From contig JAEZFW010000082.1 in NCBI GenBank assembly GCA_023417315.1, positions 1 through 64,000 on the forward strand: a stretch of 64,000 nt of DNA, written 5' to 3'. The stretch is from Pseudomonadota bacterium. Its GTDB lineage: Bacteria; Pseudomonadota; Gammaproteobacteria; Steroidobacterales; Steroidobacteraceae. Each line of letters starts with the position of its first letter. Position 1 is the first letter of the stretch. The notes beneath the pieces are model-generated. The model did no database searches and was not told the origin of the DNA. It was given only the letters and a program-made list of their open reading frames with translations. Shown here one piece after another: positions 1 through 8,718 of this stretch. The position numbers were made by a program, and so were the translations under genes.

Positions 1-31
1 CGGGCGCCACCCGGCCCCCCCCTCATTTCGG

Positions 32-730
32 CTACCGACAGATCCGATACGGACCACGGTCGAGGTGAAAGTGATCGGCGTGAGCCTCGTTATAGTCCGG
101 GGTTAGCACGCCATCGAAGAAGCGACACGCCCCGTTACGCACCTCCCGCAAGAAGGTGCCCCGAGCGCCCTCGACGTCCCAATCTTTTAGCACGCGAATC
201 CGCTCTCCGTTCTCCATCACGAATCCTGCGACATCGAGCGCCTCGGCCGTCGCATGCCGACTTCGCGTGGCTTGAGTGCGACCATACACGTTGCGGCATG
301 CGTAACTGCCATAGTGCTCCAAGCGCGTGACTGCGCCGCCCAGATGAGCTTGCGCCGCAGGTTGCAGGACGTGCCGTTCCCACAGCGCGAGCGACACCGC
401 CGCACGGCACGAAAGCGCGAACGGCTCGCCGATCGACACACTCGTGCGTTCCATGCGCACAGCGTTATGGAAGCCGCAGGCATAGCCGGTAGTCTCATCA
501 GGTATCGACGTGTACTCGAAGGTCGATTGCGCAAGCACGCGCTGACACAGGTCTCGGTCCTTCGACAAACGAGATAGCTTGTAGCGCGTCAGGAAGTGCG
601 GCTCTTCGGTCAGCGAGAGCTCGGCCCAAGGGTTGTAGCGCTCGGGGATCTCGAGGGCACCGGTGCTTAGTGCAACGCCGAGCGCTGTGAGACACAGTAC
701 GAGCGAACCTGTGACGATGCGGCCGACCAC
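32..730 (-). CDS. Extensin-like C-terminal domain protein, secreted
   Basis: A 232-residue protein with a hydrophobic export signal over roughly residues 1-26. The rest matches the extensin-like C-terminal family, which has the fold of LAS-type (M15-like) peptidases: a metal-site pattern SRHATAEALD in the middle and HADHFH near the C-terminus, with several spaced cysteines (YACGF, LSCRA, YACRN, GACRF) that could form disulfides. A cell-wall or periplasmic role is likely; the substrate is unknown. The start is GTG and lies only 12 bp from the divergent AlkB-type gene, so the two promoters must overlap or lie inside the genes. Family call is confident, function is not. Confidence 0.85.
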   Translation of the reverse strand: MVGRIVTGSLVLCLTALGVALSTGALEIPERYNPWAELSLTEEPHFLTRYKLSRLSKDRDLCQRVLAQSTFEYTSIPDETTGYACGFHNAVRMERTSVSIGEPFALSCRAAVSLALWERHVLQPAAQAHLGGAVTRLEHYGSYACRNVYGRTQATRSRHATAEALDVAGFVMENGERIRVLKDWDVEGARGTFLREVRNGACRFFDGVLTPDYNEAHADHFHLDRGPYRICR

Positions 731-742
731 TCCTCACCAAAT

Positions 743-1366
743 ATGAAACAAGACGAACTGTTCCCGCGTGACCTGCCCGCGGGCCTGTCCTACCGAGGGG
801 AATTTCTCTCGCCACAGCAGGAGCGGGAATTGGTGGCAACGCTTCGGGGCTTACCTTTGCAGGAGGCGCAATACAAGCAGTTCACGGCGCGCCGGCGCAC
901 GCTGAACTATGGGTCGAGTTACGACTTCTCGACAAACACCTCACTCGCTGCGCCCGAACTGCCTCCGTTCTTGTCAGGACTGCGTGAGGAGATCGCGCGT
1001 TGGTGCGGCGTGCCGCCCGAGTCGTTTGTTCATGCGCTCATCGCAGAGTACAGACCAGGCACGCCATTGGGATGGCATCGAGATGTACCAGAGTTCGAGA
1101 TCATCGCGGGCGTGTCATTGGTTGGCGCCTGCCGTTTGCGTATGCGACCGTATCCGTGGTCCCCAGAGCGGCGCAAGGACATGATCTCGCTGCAACTCGC
1201 TCCTCGTTCCGCGTACATCTTGCGCGGTGAAGCGCGATGGAAGTGGCAACACAGTGTGCCCCCGGTCAAGGAGCTTCGGTATTCCATTACCTTGCGGACT
1301 CGTAGATGGGAACCCACCCGCAGCGAAGGCGTTCCGATGAGATCGAAGCAGGTGAGGGTGCCATGA
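743..1366 (+). CDS. AlkB-family 2-oxoglutarate/Fe(II) dioxygenase
   Basis: The 207-residue product carries the complete iron and 2-oxoglutarate signature of the AlkB superfamily: H112-x-D114 in GWHRDVPEF, distal H170 in WQHSVPP, and the R179/R185 pair in ELRYSITLRTRR. It belongs to the short AlkB/ALKBH2-3-like group, which oxidatively removes alkyl lesions from nucleic acids. An NYG and SYDF segment before the core fits the substrate-lid region. It is divergent from the extensin-like gene, and its stop overlaps the ATG of the next small gene (ATGA), which suggests coupled translation. The exact substrate (DNA or RNA) cannot be told from sequence. Confidence 0.9.
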   Translation: MKQDELFPRDLPAGLSYRGEFLSPQQERELVATLRGLPLQEAQYKQFTARRRTLNYGSSYDFSTNTSLAAPELPPFLSGLREEIARWCGVPPESFVHALIAEYRPGTPLGWHRDVPEFEIIAGVSLVGACRLRMRPYPWSPERRKDMISLQLAPRSAYILRGEARWKWQHSVPPVKELRYSITLRTRRWEPTRSEGVPMRSKQVRVP

Positions 1367-1602
1367 ACCCACAATTTCGTTCGCAATACGCAGCTCGCGG
1401 CCGGTCGCTCAAAGAAATGGGTTACGCCGTCGAGGAAATGGAGGCGGAGGATGTCTACGCGGTGATCGGCTATCTCCTCGATCTCGCCGCCGATCGCGAT
1501 CCAGAAGCGAGGCTCGCGCAAGAAGCGCCACTCGGTTCGCCGCCCGGAGAGAACATCGCAGGCAGCGACCCTCCGAAGAACGATGGCTTGGTCGAGGGCT
1601 GA
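1363..1602 (+). CDS. Small hypothetical protein coupled to the AlkB-type gene
   Basis: A 79-residue acidic protein starting at an ATG that overlaps the upstream stop codon (ATGA), with a GGTGAGGG ribosome-binding site about 6 bases earlier inside the upstream gene. A start further upstream in frame is possible but would overlap the dioxygenase by 60 bases. The sequence has a predicted helical middle (AVEEMEAEDVYAVIGYLLDL) and a low-complexity tail. I do not recognise a family. Its stop lies 5 bases before the left arm of a quasi-palindromic repeat. Confidence 0.55.
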   Translation: MNPQFRSQYAARGRSLKEMGYAVEEMEAEDVYAVIGYLLDLAADRDPEARLAQEAPLGSPPGENIAGSDPPKNDGLVEG

Positions 1603-1607
1603 CGGTC

Positions 1608-1717
1608 ACTGGGCTCTGAGCTCTGGCCAGAGAAGAGCAGTAGACAGAGAATCTTCGATCGATCACCTCAAGCTTGACCGAGAAATCTTCAATTCGGGTT
1701 CTGTCCCAGAGCCCAGT
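1608..1717. repeat. Quasi-palindromic heptad-word element A
   Basis: The left arm at 1608-1632 reads as 7-base words ACTGGGC, TCTGAGC, TCTGGCC followed by AGAGAAGAG. The right arm at 1696-1717, read on the minus strand, is ACTGGGC, TCTGGGA, CAGAACC. The outer 11 bases (1608-1618 and 1707-1717) are a perfect inverted repeat. It lies between convergent genes, starting 5 bases after one stop and ending 3 bases after the other. It shares its word with element D at 35990-36207. Confidence 0.75.
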
Positions 1718-1720
1718 CTC

Positions 1721-3139
1721 TCACCTCAACTGTGCGTACTTCGTTTCCACGAAGGCGATGTAAGACACGAGGAATTCCAGAAACGGTGCGGTGAAGATGC
1801 CGTTGTGGCCATCGATGATGGCTTCCTCCGCTTCGGCGACGATGAACGGTTGATAGGGAAGCGCATTCGGTTGCGGCGTGAGCCTTACGTTATTGAAGGT
1901 CACCTCGGCGCTGAGATCGAACGATTGCAGCCGCGTGGCCGAGCTCGCGGTGAGGCTTTCAGGAGCGGTGATGCGCGGCGGTTCGCTCCATTCCAAGAAA
2001 TCGCAGAGGCAAGGCCCCGTGCCTGGACAACCGAGCTCGCGTTCATGCTCGATCCGAGTGGGTATGAGCCGCGACGACGGATCGACCGCGACCAAGCGAT
2101 GCGTGATGTGATGTCGATAGACGCCGAGGGCACTGCGCTCAACCTCCCGCTCGACAGGATCGGTCTTGCGTGGCTTACCCGTGAAGATTTCGCCCAGAAT
2201 GCGACCGAAGCTGAATAGGCGATGTCGCGGAACATCGTTGCGGGCTGACACCGTGAGCATGATCGGTGTCTGCTCGGGCGGGTAGCGCAGCTTCCGCGAC
2301 AGTAGATGCAACCGGTGATACTGCGCGGCCTCTGTCGCTGGGTTCAACAAGACGATTAGATCGCCGATCCCTTCGATCGCCGGCGAGTCGTGGCGGGTCG
2401 ACTCCGTATCGTGAGTCCGCAAGTAACCTGCGCCTGGGCTGTTGCGGATGAGTTGTGCCTCCAGCGAGTTGCCGATCGCCTTGAGCAGTACCTGACCTCC
2501 AAAACTGTGTCCGATGGTAACGAGACCGAGAAAGTGATCGCTCGCCACGCGCGTTCGATCGGGTGCTTCATCTTGTCGACGTGAGTTGTGGCTCAGATAC
2601 AGATGATTGAGGCGTGACAGGAACTCACCGAAATCGGTGTTGCCGACGCGTTCCGCGGAAGCTTTGCGTCCCCAGAAGGTGAAATAGTTGATGAACCCGG
2701 GAAGAGAGCGACCGCGCCAGCCGATATAGATGCCGACTACGTTGATTTCTTGCGCAGGAGCGGTGTCCGCCGTCTGCACGGCGGCGTGGGCAGGTGCGCT
2801 CAGTTGACGCTTCAGACGGATCAGCGTTTCTTTGAAGCCTTCGACGTCATCGTCGCAACATTCCGCCGAGTGATGCCAACCATGGATGAACACCAAGACG
2901 ATCGTATTGCGCTCTTCGACCTTGTCTCGCACCAGCTCGATTGCGCGGGTCGCTTGGCTCGGGTCCCAGAACCAACCTTCATCGTCCGCCTCGATGAAAT
3001 GCAGAGTGTACTCTTCGCGTTCGACTGTAGTCTTCTCTGCGGATCGATATGGATGATGTCGATAACTCGAGCAGCCGGTAAGGATCAAAGACACGCTGAG
3101 AAGGACGCGGATCATCGTCGCAGCTGAGATACCTTTCAT
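1721..3139 (-). CDS. Lipoprotein with alpha/beta-hydrolase fold
   Basis: A 472-residue protein with a lipoprotein signal (LILTGC, lipidated Cys at about residue 23). It has an alpha/beta-hydrolase arrangement: an oxyanion-type segment VFIHGWHHS around residue 85-93 and a nucleophile elbow GHSFGG around residue 213-218. Related proteins are usually annotated only as esterase/lipase-like, so the substrate is unknown; attachment to the envelope is the firmest inference. The ATG is preceded by GGAGG four bases upstream, which favours this start over the ATG eight codons in. It is divergent from the thermonuclease gene across a CRP/FNR-like palindrome. Confidence 0.75.
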   Translation of the reverse strand: MKGISAATMIRVLLSVSLILTGCSSYRHHPYRSAEKTTVEREEYTLHFIEADDEGWFWDPSQATRAIELVRDKVEERNTIVLVFIHGWHHSAECCDDDVEGFKETLIRLKRQLSAPAHAAVQTADTAPAQEINVVGIYIGWRGRSLPGFINYFTFWGRKASAERVGNTDFGEFLSRLNHLYLSHNSRRQDEAPDRTRVASDHFLGLVTIGHSFGGQVLLKAIGNSLEAQLIRNSPGAGYLRTHDTESTRHDSPAIEGIGDLIVLLNPATEAAQYHRLHLLSRKLRYPPEQTPIMLTVSARNDVPRHRLFSFGRILGEIFTGKPRKTDPVEREVERSALGVYRHHITHRLVAVDPSSRLIPTRIEHERELGCPGTGPCLCDFLEWSEPPRITAPESLTASSATRLQSFDLSAEVTFNNVRLTPQPNALPYQPFIVAEAEEAIIDGHNGIFTAPFLEFLVSYIAFVETKYAQLR

Positions 3140-3171
3140 GCAGCCTCCATGGATGAAGCTGTGGATGACGC

Positions 3172-3187
3172 CGTGATCTAAATCACG
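3172..3187. promoter_or_regulatory. CRP/FNR-family-like palindrome
   Basis: CGTGATCTAAATCACG is a 16-base palindrome with 6-base arms around CTAA. It closely resembles the CRP consensus (GTGA-N6-TCAC). It sits between the divergent lipoprotein and thermonuclease genes, 33 bases from one start and 46 from the other, so it could act on either promoter. Binding is inferred, not shown. Confidence 0.45.
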
Positions 3188-3232
3188 CGAGGAGACCTCC
3201 TAGGAAGCCAGTAAACGCAGTAGGATCAAACC

Positions 3233-3910
3233 ATGCATCCGCGCGAAAACGCAATGCGACGATTCTTCATGGCTAGCCTCTCGATCGGCGCCCTGTTGTT
3301 GTCGATTGCGACACTCAGTGCTCATCCAGGACAGGTCGATCGCCATGGCTGTCACTACGAGGCAGCTGCAAAGAAGCGGCACTGTCACCCGGAACGCACC
3401 ACCTCAGATCCCATTACCAAGCCGCTGGGTTTCCCAAAGCCGGGCGATGAAGGCGTATTCGATGGCCCGCTCGCATGGGTGAGCGACGGCGACACGTTGC
3501 GTGTTCGCGTGCGAGGGCAGGGCATGGATGTGCGGCTCGCTGATGTGGATGCACCGGAGCGCGATCAGCCATATGGGTGGCAGGCGAAGCTAGAGCTCAT
3601 TGAGCTCGTGCGCGATGCTCACATCGTTTTGGTTCCGCGCGATATCGACCAGTACGGGCGCGTGGTTGCCTATGTCTGGGTGGGCGATGTCGAGGTCAAT
3701 CGCGAGCTCGTCAAGCGGGGCGCAGCCTGGTTCTACGCTGAGTACGCCCAGAGCGACGATCTCTACAGGGAAGAAGAGCGGGCGCGCGCGACCAAGGTCG
3801 GGCTGTGGGTGCTGCCATCGGGCGAGCGAATCGAGCCGTGGGAATGGCGCCGCCGAGAACGCGAGTCCTCGGGACGTGCTCAGAGGCGACGGAGCACCTC
3901 AGGTGAGTGA
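3233..3910 (+). CDS. Secreted thermonuclease (SNase family) with N-terminal YHYH-type Cys/His segment
   Basis: A 225-residue protein with a signal peptide ending near LSAHPG. A short HPGQVDRHGCHYE...RHCH segment follows, of the type often found before nuclease domains. The staphylococcal nuclease domain covers about residues 75-205: VSDGDTLRVRV, RLADVDAPE (catalytic Arg and Glu region) and DQYGRVVAYVW (second catalytic Arg). It should hydrolyse DNA/RNA outside the cytoplasm. Start chosen at the ATG preceded by AGGA eight bases upstream; an internal ATG at codon 8 is an alternative. Its 3' end overlaps the convergent hybrid kinase gene by 12 bases. Confidence 0.9.
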   Translation: MHPRENAMRRFFMASLSIGALLLSIATLSAHPGQVDRHGCHYEAAAKKRHCHPERTTSDPITKPLGFPKPGDEGVFDGPLAWVSDGDTLRVRVRGQGMDVRLADVDAPERDQPYGWQAKLELIELVRDAHIVLVPRDIDQYGRVVAYVWVGDVEVNRELVKRGAAWFYAEYAQSDDLYREEERARATKVGLWVLPSGERIEPWEWRRRERESSGRAQRRRSTSGE

Positions 3911-6900
3911 AGCGGATCGACCCTGCATTGCAGTGTCCGTGCAATAGCGGCTGAGCGTGGCGTCAAGCTCCGCTGGGTCGATCGGTTTCGTGAGGTATGC
4001 ATCCATCCCGGAGGCCAAACAGCGATCCCGGTCTCCGGCCATCGCATGCGCAGTCAGCGCGATGATCGGAATACGACGCTTGCCGGTCGATTCGCGACGG
4101 CGAATTTCAGCGGTCGTTTCGAAGCCATCCAACTCCGGCATCTGCACGTCCATGAGGATGAGGTCGAACGCACGGCTCTCGAGCGCGTCCAGTACGGCTT
4201 GACCGTTTTCTGCGATGACAACGCCATGGCCGCGCTTCTGCAGCAAGCGCTGCATGAGGAGTTGATTCACGAGATTGTCTTCCGCCAGCAGAATCTCGAG
4301 CCCGCCGCTTGGAGCGGCGGACGCCTTGGGCGCAAGTAGAGCCGGTGCAGAAATAGGCGTGCGAGGACTCAGTGAGCGTAGCAGCGCATCGCGCAGCTCA
4401 TTCATTCGCAGCGGTTTCACCAGGTGTGCATCGATCGACAGATCGCGAGTGCGCGCGGCGTCTTGTCGATAACCGGACTGCGTCATCACGAGGACGCTGG
4501 GCTGCAATACATCCCCGCGTGCGCGGATGCGCTCGACGAGGGCGAGGGCATGGGTGGGCGTAGCCTCGAGATCCGCGAGCACGATTCGATAGGGATCGCG
4601 CTCATCGTGCGCTGATGTGAGCGCGGCAAGTGCTTCTGCTGCGGTGCTCGCGACAGAGACTCGCATCTTCCAGCGGGTCAGGGCGTTCTCGAGGATGGCC
4701 CCATTGGTCGCGTTGTCTTCCACGATGAGAATCCGCACCGATTCGAGCGGTCGCAGCGCGAGCGCTTTCACATGCGGGTGAAGCGGCTCGACGACCTCGA
4801 AGCGCACCGTGAAGTGAAAGTGGCTTCCCTTACCGGGCGCACTGTCGACCCACATGCGACCTTCCATCATGTTCGCGAGACGATTGGAGATCGTAAGACC
4901 GAGTCCCGTGCCGCCGTACTGGCGTGTGGTCGAGCTGTCGGCTTGCGCGAACGGATTGAAGATGTGTTCCTGGCGGTCCTCCGCAATCCCGATGCCGGTG
5001 TCGGACACGGTGAAATGCAGTACGCAGTGATTGCCGTCGTTCACATGCAGCTGTACGCGCACGCCGACTTCGCCGCGTTCGGTAAACTTGATGGCATTCC
5101 CGACGAGATTGAGGATGACTTGCCGCAGTCGATTGGCATCTCCCTTCACGAGCTCCGGCACCTCGGCCCCCACATCGCACGTGAGCTCAAGTCCCTTCTG
5201 ATGTGCGCGCAGCGCGATGGTCTTGAGCGCGCCTTCCAACGTTTCGCGCACGTTGAACTCCGCCGGGTCGAGCTCGAGCTTACCTGCTTCGATCTTCGAG
5301 AAGTCGAGGATGTCGTTGATGACCCCAAGAAGACCATCGGCAGATAGCTTCACGGTTTCCAGGTATTCGCGTTGCTCGGCAGAGAGGTCGGTATCGAGAC
5401 ACAGCTCGCTCATGCCGATGATTCCGTTCAATGGCGTGCGAATCTCGTGGCTCATGTTGGCGAGGAACTCGCTCTTGGCGCGGTTCGCCGCTTCGGCTGC
5501 CTCGCGCGCCTTGCGCAGCGTTGCTTCAGCTTGCTTATGCAGCGTGATGTCATTCGAGACGCCGAGCACGTGAGTGGCCCTACCCCCGGGTCCAAGCAAC
5601 GGACGACGTACGGTGTGCATCCACAGTTTGCGACCAGCAAGGTCGGTCCGCGATTCGTCGTGGATGATCTTCTCTTCGCGGGTATCCATCACTCGCATGT
5701 CTTCGAGGAAGTACTCGTGTGCTTCCTTGTCGATGACACCGACCTGTGTATCGGTCTTGCCAATCATGTCCTCAGGCCGACACTCATATGCCTCGGCGAG
5801 CGCGCGATTCGCGAGCGTATAGCGTCCAGCGCGATCCTTGACGAAGATGAAGTTCGGACAAAGGTCGATGATCTGGCGTAGGAAGGTGCGCTGGCTGTTC
5901 ATCTCGTGCGTCTGCGCGCGAACGCGCCGACTCAGGATGAACACCCAGAGCATTGCAAGGCAGATCGACAAGGTGAGCGTCGCAAGCACCGGCCATGCAT
6001 GACGCAGGTTCCACCATGGAGCGACATCGAGCACGCGCACATCCTCAGCAGAGCGCAGCAACACTCTGAAGGAGGCGGGGACGGACCTCGCGTCACGATA
6101 GAAGGACTGCTGTCGCTGAACGACACAGATGCCGCTTACGTTGACGAGGCTGCCTTCGCGTAGTTTCGACATCGGCGTGCCGTCGCGAAGCTCGGCGTTG
6201 AAGGTGACGTAGCCCGCCTGGAGAACTAAGGTCTGTTGGCTCGCACCTTCAACTTGACTCAGCACTCGCGCATCGAGAGTTACAAAGCGGCTGTCGTATC
6301 CGCCATCCAAGATCTCTCCCGGCGTTGCGGGGCGAGGTTCGAGCGATCGATGCTCATTGCGGCGTTTTATGGTCGCATCAGCAAGGATCGGCCCATGCTC
6401 GCTGGGAGTCGGATAACCGATCGCATCGACGATCTCTCCTGGACGGGCATCAAAAGTCGCAGCCTGAACATGCACACTGCCTGTATCGTCCTCGATATAG
6501 AGCGAGCTCCAGTCGGTGAAGGTGACGACGCCGCGAACATGCGCACGTCGCGCGCGCGCCGATCCACCGGAGAAGCGAAGCAGGCTCTTCACCGCTTGCG
6601 GCTCGCTCGTAGACAGATCCAGCGGTGCAGGACGCACCACCTCGATGTCCTCTTCGGAGTCGACGAACAGTCGATAACCCGTGAGCACGCCTTCGTTCGT
6701 AAAAGCCGTGTTGAACACGCCCCGCACGCGTACTCGGGCATCTACTAGATGTGACAGCTCTGCAGGATCTAGATTCGCGTGCAGAACATGAGTTCGCACG
6801 GTGCCAAGCGGGGAATTCAAGTTGAACGTGAGGTATCCGAACGTGCTCCGGATCGGTCGCACGAGGCCTTCGAGCTCCGTCCACGTCGAATCGTAAATGC

Positions 6901-8317
6901 CCGAAGGCGCAAGCTCAGGATCGAGCTCCTGGGGTTTCGGCATCGCTGCGGGCCCGAGCACCTTGAGCAGCGGATGGGTGATCACCGGAGCAAAGCCGCC
7001 GGGTCCGGTCAAGCCCGTGACCAGCACGCGTTGGCCCGCACGCAGCTCGCTCAAGTCCTGATTCGTAGCATCGACGTACACCCCGTCGTTGCCCATTTGC
7101 AAGAAGTAGGATTCGCGATGCGCGTGCACCGCCGTTAGGATGGCCGTCACTCGCACTGGATACGCTCGGCTCGCTTCCTCGGGCGTCAACGCCCGAATCG
7201 CGCTGAGCTGGGTGATCTCGGGCAGCGCGTTGACAGCGCGTTTGCTGCGATAAGAAGGCGCGCTCGGAATTCGACTCACCTTGGCGCGCTGGAGGGTGGT
7301 CGTGAAGCGGCTGCGTGTGGGCCAACCGGTCGCTTCGACGCGATCGCCCGCCGAGACGCGCTGGGCGCTGCTCAGCTCGATCGGCATGACGATGCCACCG
7401 TCTTCGATCAACAATGTGTGTGCACGCGTCGTATGAACGACGGTTCCGGTCACGCGCACTCGATGTCCGCGCTTCACCCAGCTGTCATTCGCAATCAACG
7501 CATAGATCGACTCGACGGTTGTAGGCTCCAGCGGCGGCTGATCGATTACCGACAGGTCGTTCAGCGACGCGACCGCCAGCCCCGGCGGAGAGTCTTCGCT
7601 GCGGATGGTTCCGGAAGTACCTTGGTCGTGGTCCCGCCGCAGAACGCCGCGCACCGCCACACGCGCATCGAGGAGAGAGGCAGGAGTGCTTCCTGCGGCC
7701 CCCAGGATGGTGACGGGAATTCGCGAGCCATCGTGTCCGATCTCGAGCTGCAAGCGATCGCCGCGCAGATCTGCGGCACGGACGATGCCTGACGTTTCGA
7801 TTCGAACGAATTCTCCCAGCGCTGCATCGAAGAATAGCGAACCCAGCATGCGGGCTTCCGCTCGCGGCAGCTGTGAGGTGCCGGCGCTCGTCACTTGGAG
7901 GTTGCCGAGATGGATGCTCTTCATCCCGATCGAAGGAACATACTCGCTGAGCAGCGCGCCGTTGACGATCACACGCGTACCCACCTTCGGCAGCGGATCG
8001 ACGACGGTTCGCTGCACGCGTAGGGCGCCGGTATCGTCCTGAACGTAAAAGCGGTGGGTGAGCGGATCGGAAAAGGTCACCACGCCGTCGACTGCGACCT
8101 TGTTACCCGCTCGCAGGCGCTTCAGGTCGTGTATCTTCGTACGATCCCCACGCCACAACGAATCGGCCTGCGGATCGACCGCTCGATAGAGGAAGAGCGC
8201 GGCGAGTCCGGTCGCAAGAATCAAAGCTGCGACGAGGAGTGCCGTCGATGCGGATCGGCGCTGTGGCATGTCCGTCAATGTACTCACGCACGTTCTCGCG
8301 TAGCGCGACGTTTTCAC
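3899..8317 (-). CDS. Large hybrid histidine kinase with tandem extracytoplasmic OB-like modules and two receiver domains
   Basis: A 1472-residue membrane sensor. After a first membrane segment (about 25-46), residues 50-770 hold several repeated beta-rich modules with the pattern VRGVVTFTD...LYIEDDTGSVHV, resembling OB-fold repeats. A second membrane helix lies near 775-800, then a PAS domain from about 820, HisKA with SHEIRTPLNG (His near 955), HATPase (NLVGNAIKF, DTGIGI, GGTGLGL), receiver 1 (Asp in LADLEA, near 1248) and receiver 2 (LMDVQMP, near 1388). No separate output protein is adjacent. Start is GTG with AAGGA nine bases upstream; ATG at 8269 is possible. The ligand is unknown. Confidence 0.9.
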   Translation of the reverse strand: MKTSRYARTCVSTLTDMPQRRSASTALLVAALILATGLAALFLYRAVDPQADSLWRGDRTKIHDLKRLRAGNKVAVDGVVTFSDPLTHRFYVQDDTGALRVQRTVVDPLPKVGTRVIVNGALLSEYVPSIGMKSIHLGNLQVTSAGTSQLPRAEARMLGSLFFDAALGEFVRIETSGIVRAADLRGDRLQLEIGHDGSRIPVTILGAAGSTPASLLDARVAVRGVLRRDHDQGTSGTIRSEDSPPGLAVASLNDLSVIDQPPLEPTTVESIYALIANDSWVKRGHRVRVTGTVVHTTRAHTLLIEDGGIVMPIELSSAQRVSAGDRVEATGWPTRSRFTTTLQRAKVSRIPSAPSYRSKRAVNALPEITQLSAIRALTPEEASRAYPVRVTAILTAVHAHRESYFLQMGNDGVYVDATNQDLSELRAGQRVLVTGLTGPGGFAPVITHPLLKVLGPAAMPKPQELDPELAPSGIYDSTWTELEGLVRPIRSTFGYLTFNLNSPLGTVRTHVLHANLDPAELSHLVDARVRVRGVFNTAFTNEGVLTGYRLFVDSEEDIEVVRPAPLDLSTSEPQAVKSLLRFSGGSARARRAHVRGVVTFTDWSSLYIEDDTGSVHVQAATFDARPGEIVDAIGYPTPSEHGPILADATIKRRNEHRSLEPRPATPGEILDGGYDSRFVTLDARVLSQVEGASQQTLVLQAGYVTFNAELRDGTPMSKLREGSLVNVSGICVVQRQQSFYRDARSVPASFRVLLRSAEDVRVLDVAPWWNLRHAWPVLATLTLSICLAMLWVFILSRRVRAQTHEMNSQRTFLRQIIDLCPNFIFVKDRAGRYTLANRALAEAYECRPEDMIGKTDTQVGVIDKEAHEYFLEDMRVMDTREEKIIHDESRTDLAGRKLWMHTVRRPLLGPGGRATHVLGVSNDITLHKQAEATLRKAREAAEAANRAKSEFLANMSHEIRTPLNGIIGMSELCLDTDLSAEQREYLETVKLSADGLLGVINDILDFSKIEAGKLELDPAEFNVRETLEGALKTIALRAHQKGLELTCDVGAEVPELVKGDANRLRQVILNLVGNAIKFTERGEVGVRVQLHVNDGNHCVLHFTVSDTGIGIAEDRQEHIFNPFAQADSSTTRQYGGTGLGLTISNRLANMMEGRMWVDSAPGKGSHFHFTVRFEVVEPLHPHVKALALRPLESVRILIVEDNATNGAILENALTRWKMRVSVASTAAEALAALTSAHDERDPYRIVLADLEATPTHALALVERIRARGDVLQPSVLVMTQSGYRQDAARTRDLSIDAHLVKPLRMNELRDALLRSLSPRTPISAPALLAPKASAAPSGGLEILLAEDNLVNQLLMQRLLQKRGHGVVIAENGQAVLDALESRAFDLILMDVQMPELDGFETTAEIRRRESTGKRRIPIIALTAHAMAGDRDRCLASGMDAYLTKPIDPAELDATLSRYCTDTAMQGRSASLT

Positions 8318-8718
8318 CGCGCGGTCCTTCAGTGCCGCTGTCGCTCTACGAGGCGGTCACCTTTCTAGAGCGTTGCCGCAGGCGTCTGTCCTTGCAGCCC
8401 AGCGGATGTGCAGGGCTTCTTCCCCTGCTGCATCGGCCAAGCGCAAGAAAACCTGAGTTGGGCGGTACGCCGCTGCGACGTATCGATCAACCGAGAGCTC
8501 TGGCTGTGAGCGCATGCGCAAAGTGAGAACTGCTGCGTTTCGCAGCGACGATCCATGTCCGCTCGAGTATCGGAGAAAACCCTAACAAGCCCGGCCTCAG
8601 AATGGCACGAGCGGTGGGGAGCCGTCGGGCGAGATTCCCGCTGAGGCTGGATTTTCAGATGCAATGCCGGGAGACTAGCTCGTTCCATCGACCGCCATTT
8701 TCTTGACGAGAAGTTGCA
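8318..8718. other. Long non-coding interval ahead of the metY-type gene
   Basis: A 401-base gap between the hybrid kinase start and the sulfhydrylase start. It should contain both divergent promoters and a possible 5' leader for the methionine gene. I see GC-rich segments able to pair (for example GATTCCCG at 8632-8639 with GCCGGGAG at 8666-8673) but no sequence signature of a SAM or SAH riboswitch that I can defend. No convincing small gene was found. Confidence 0.35.
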
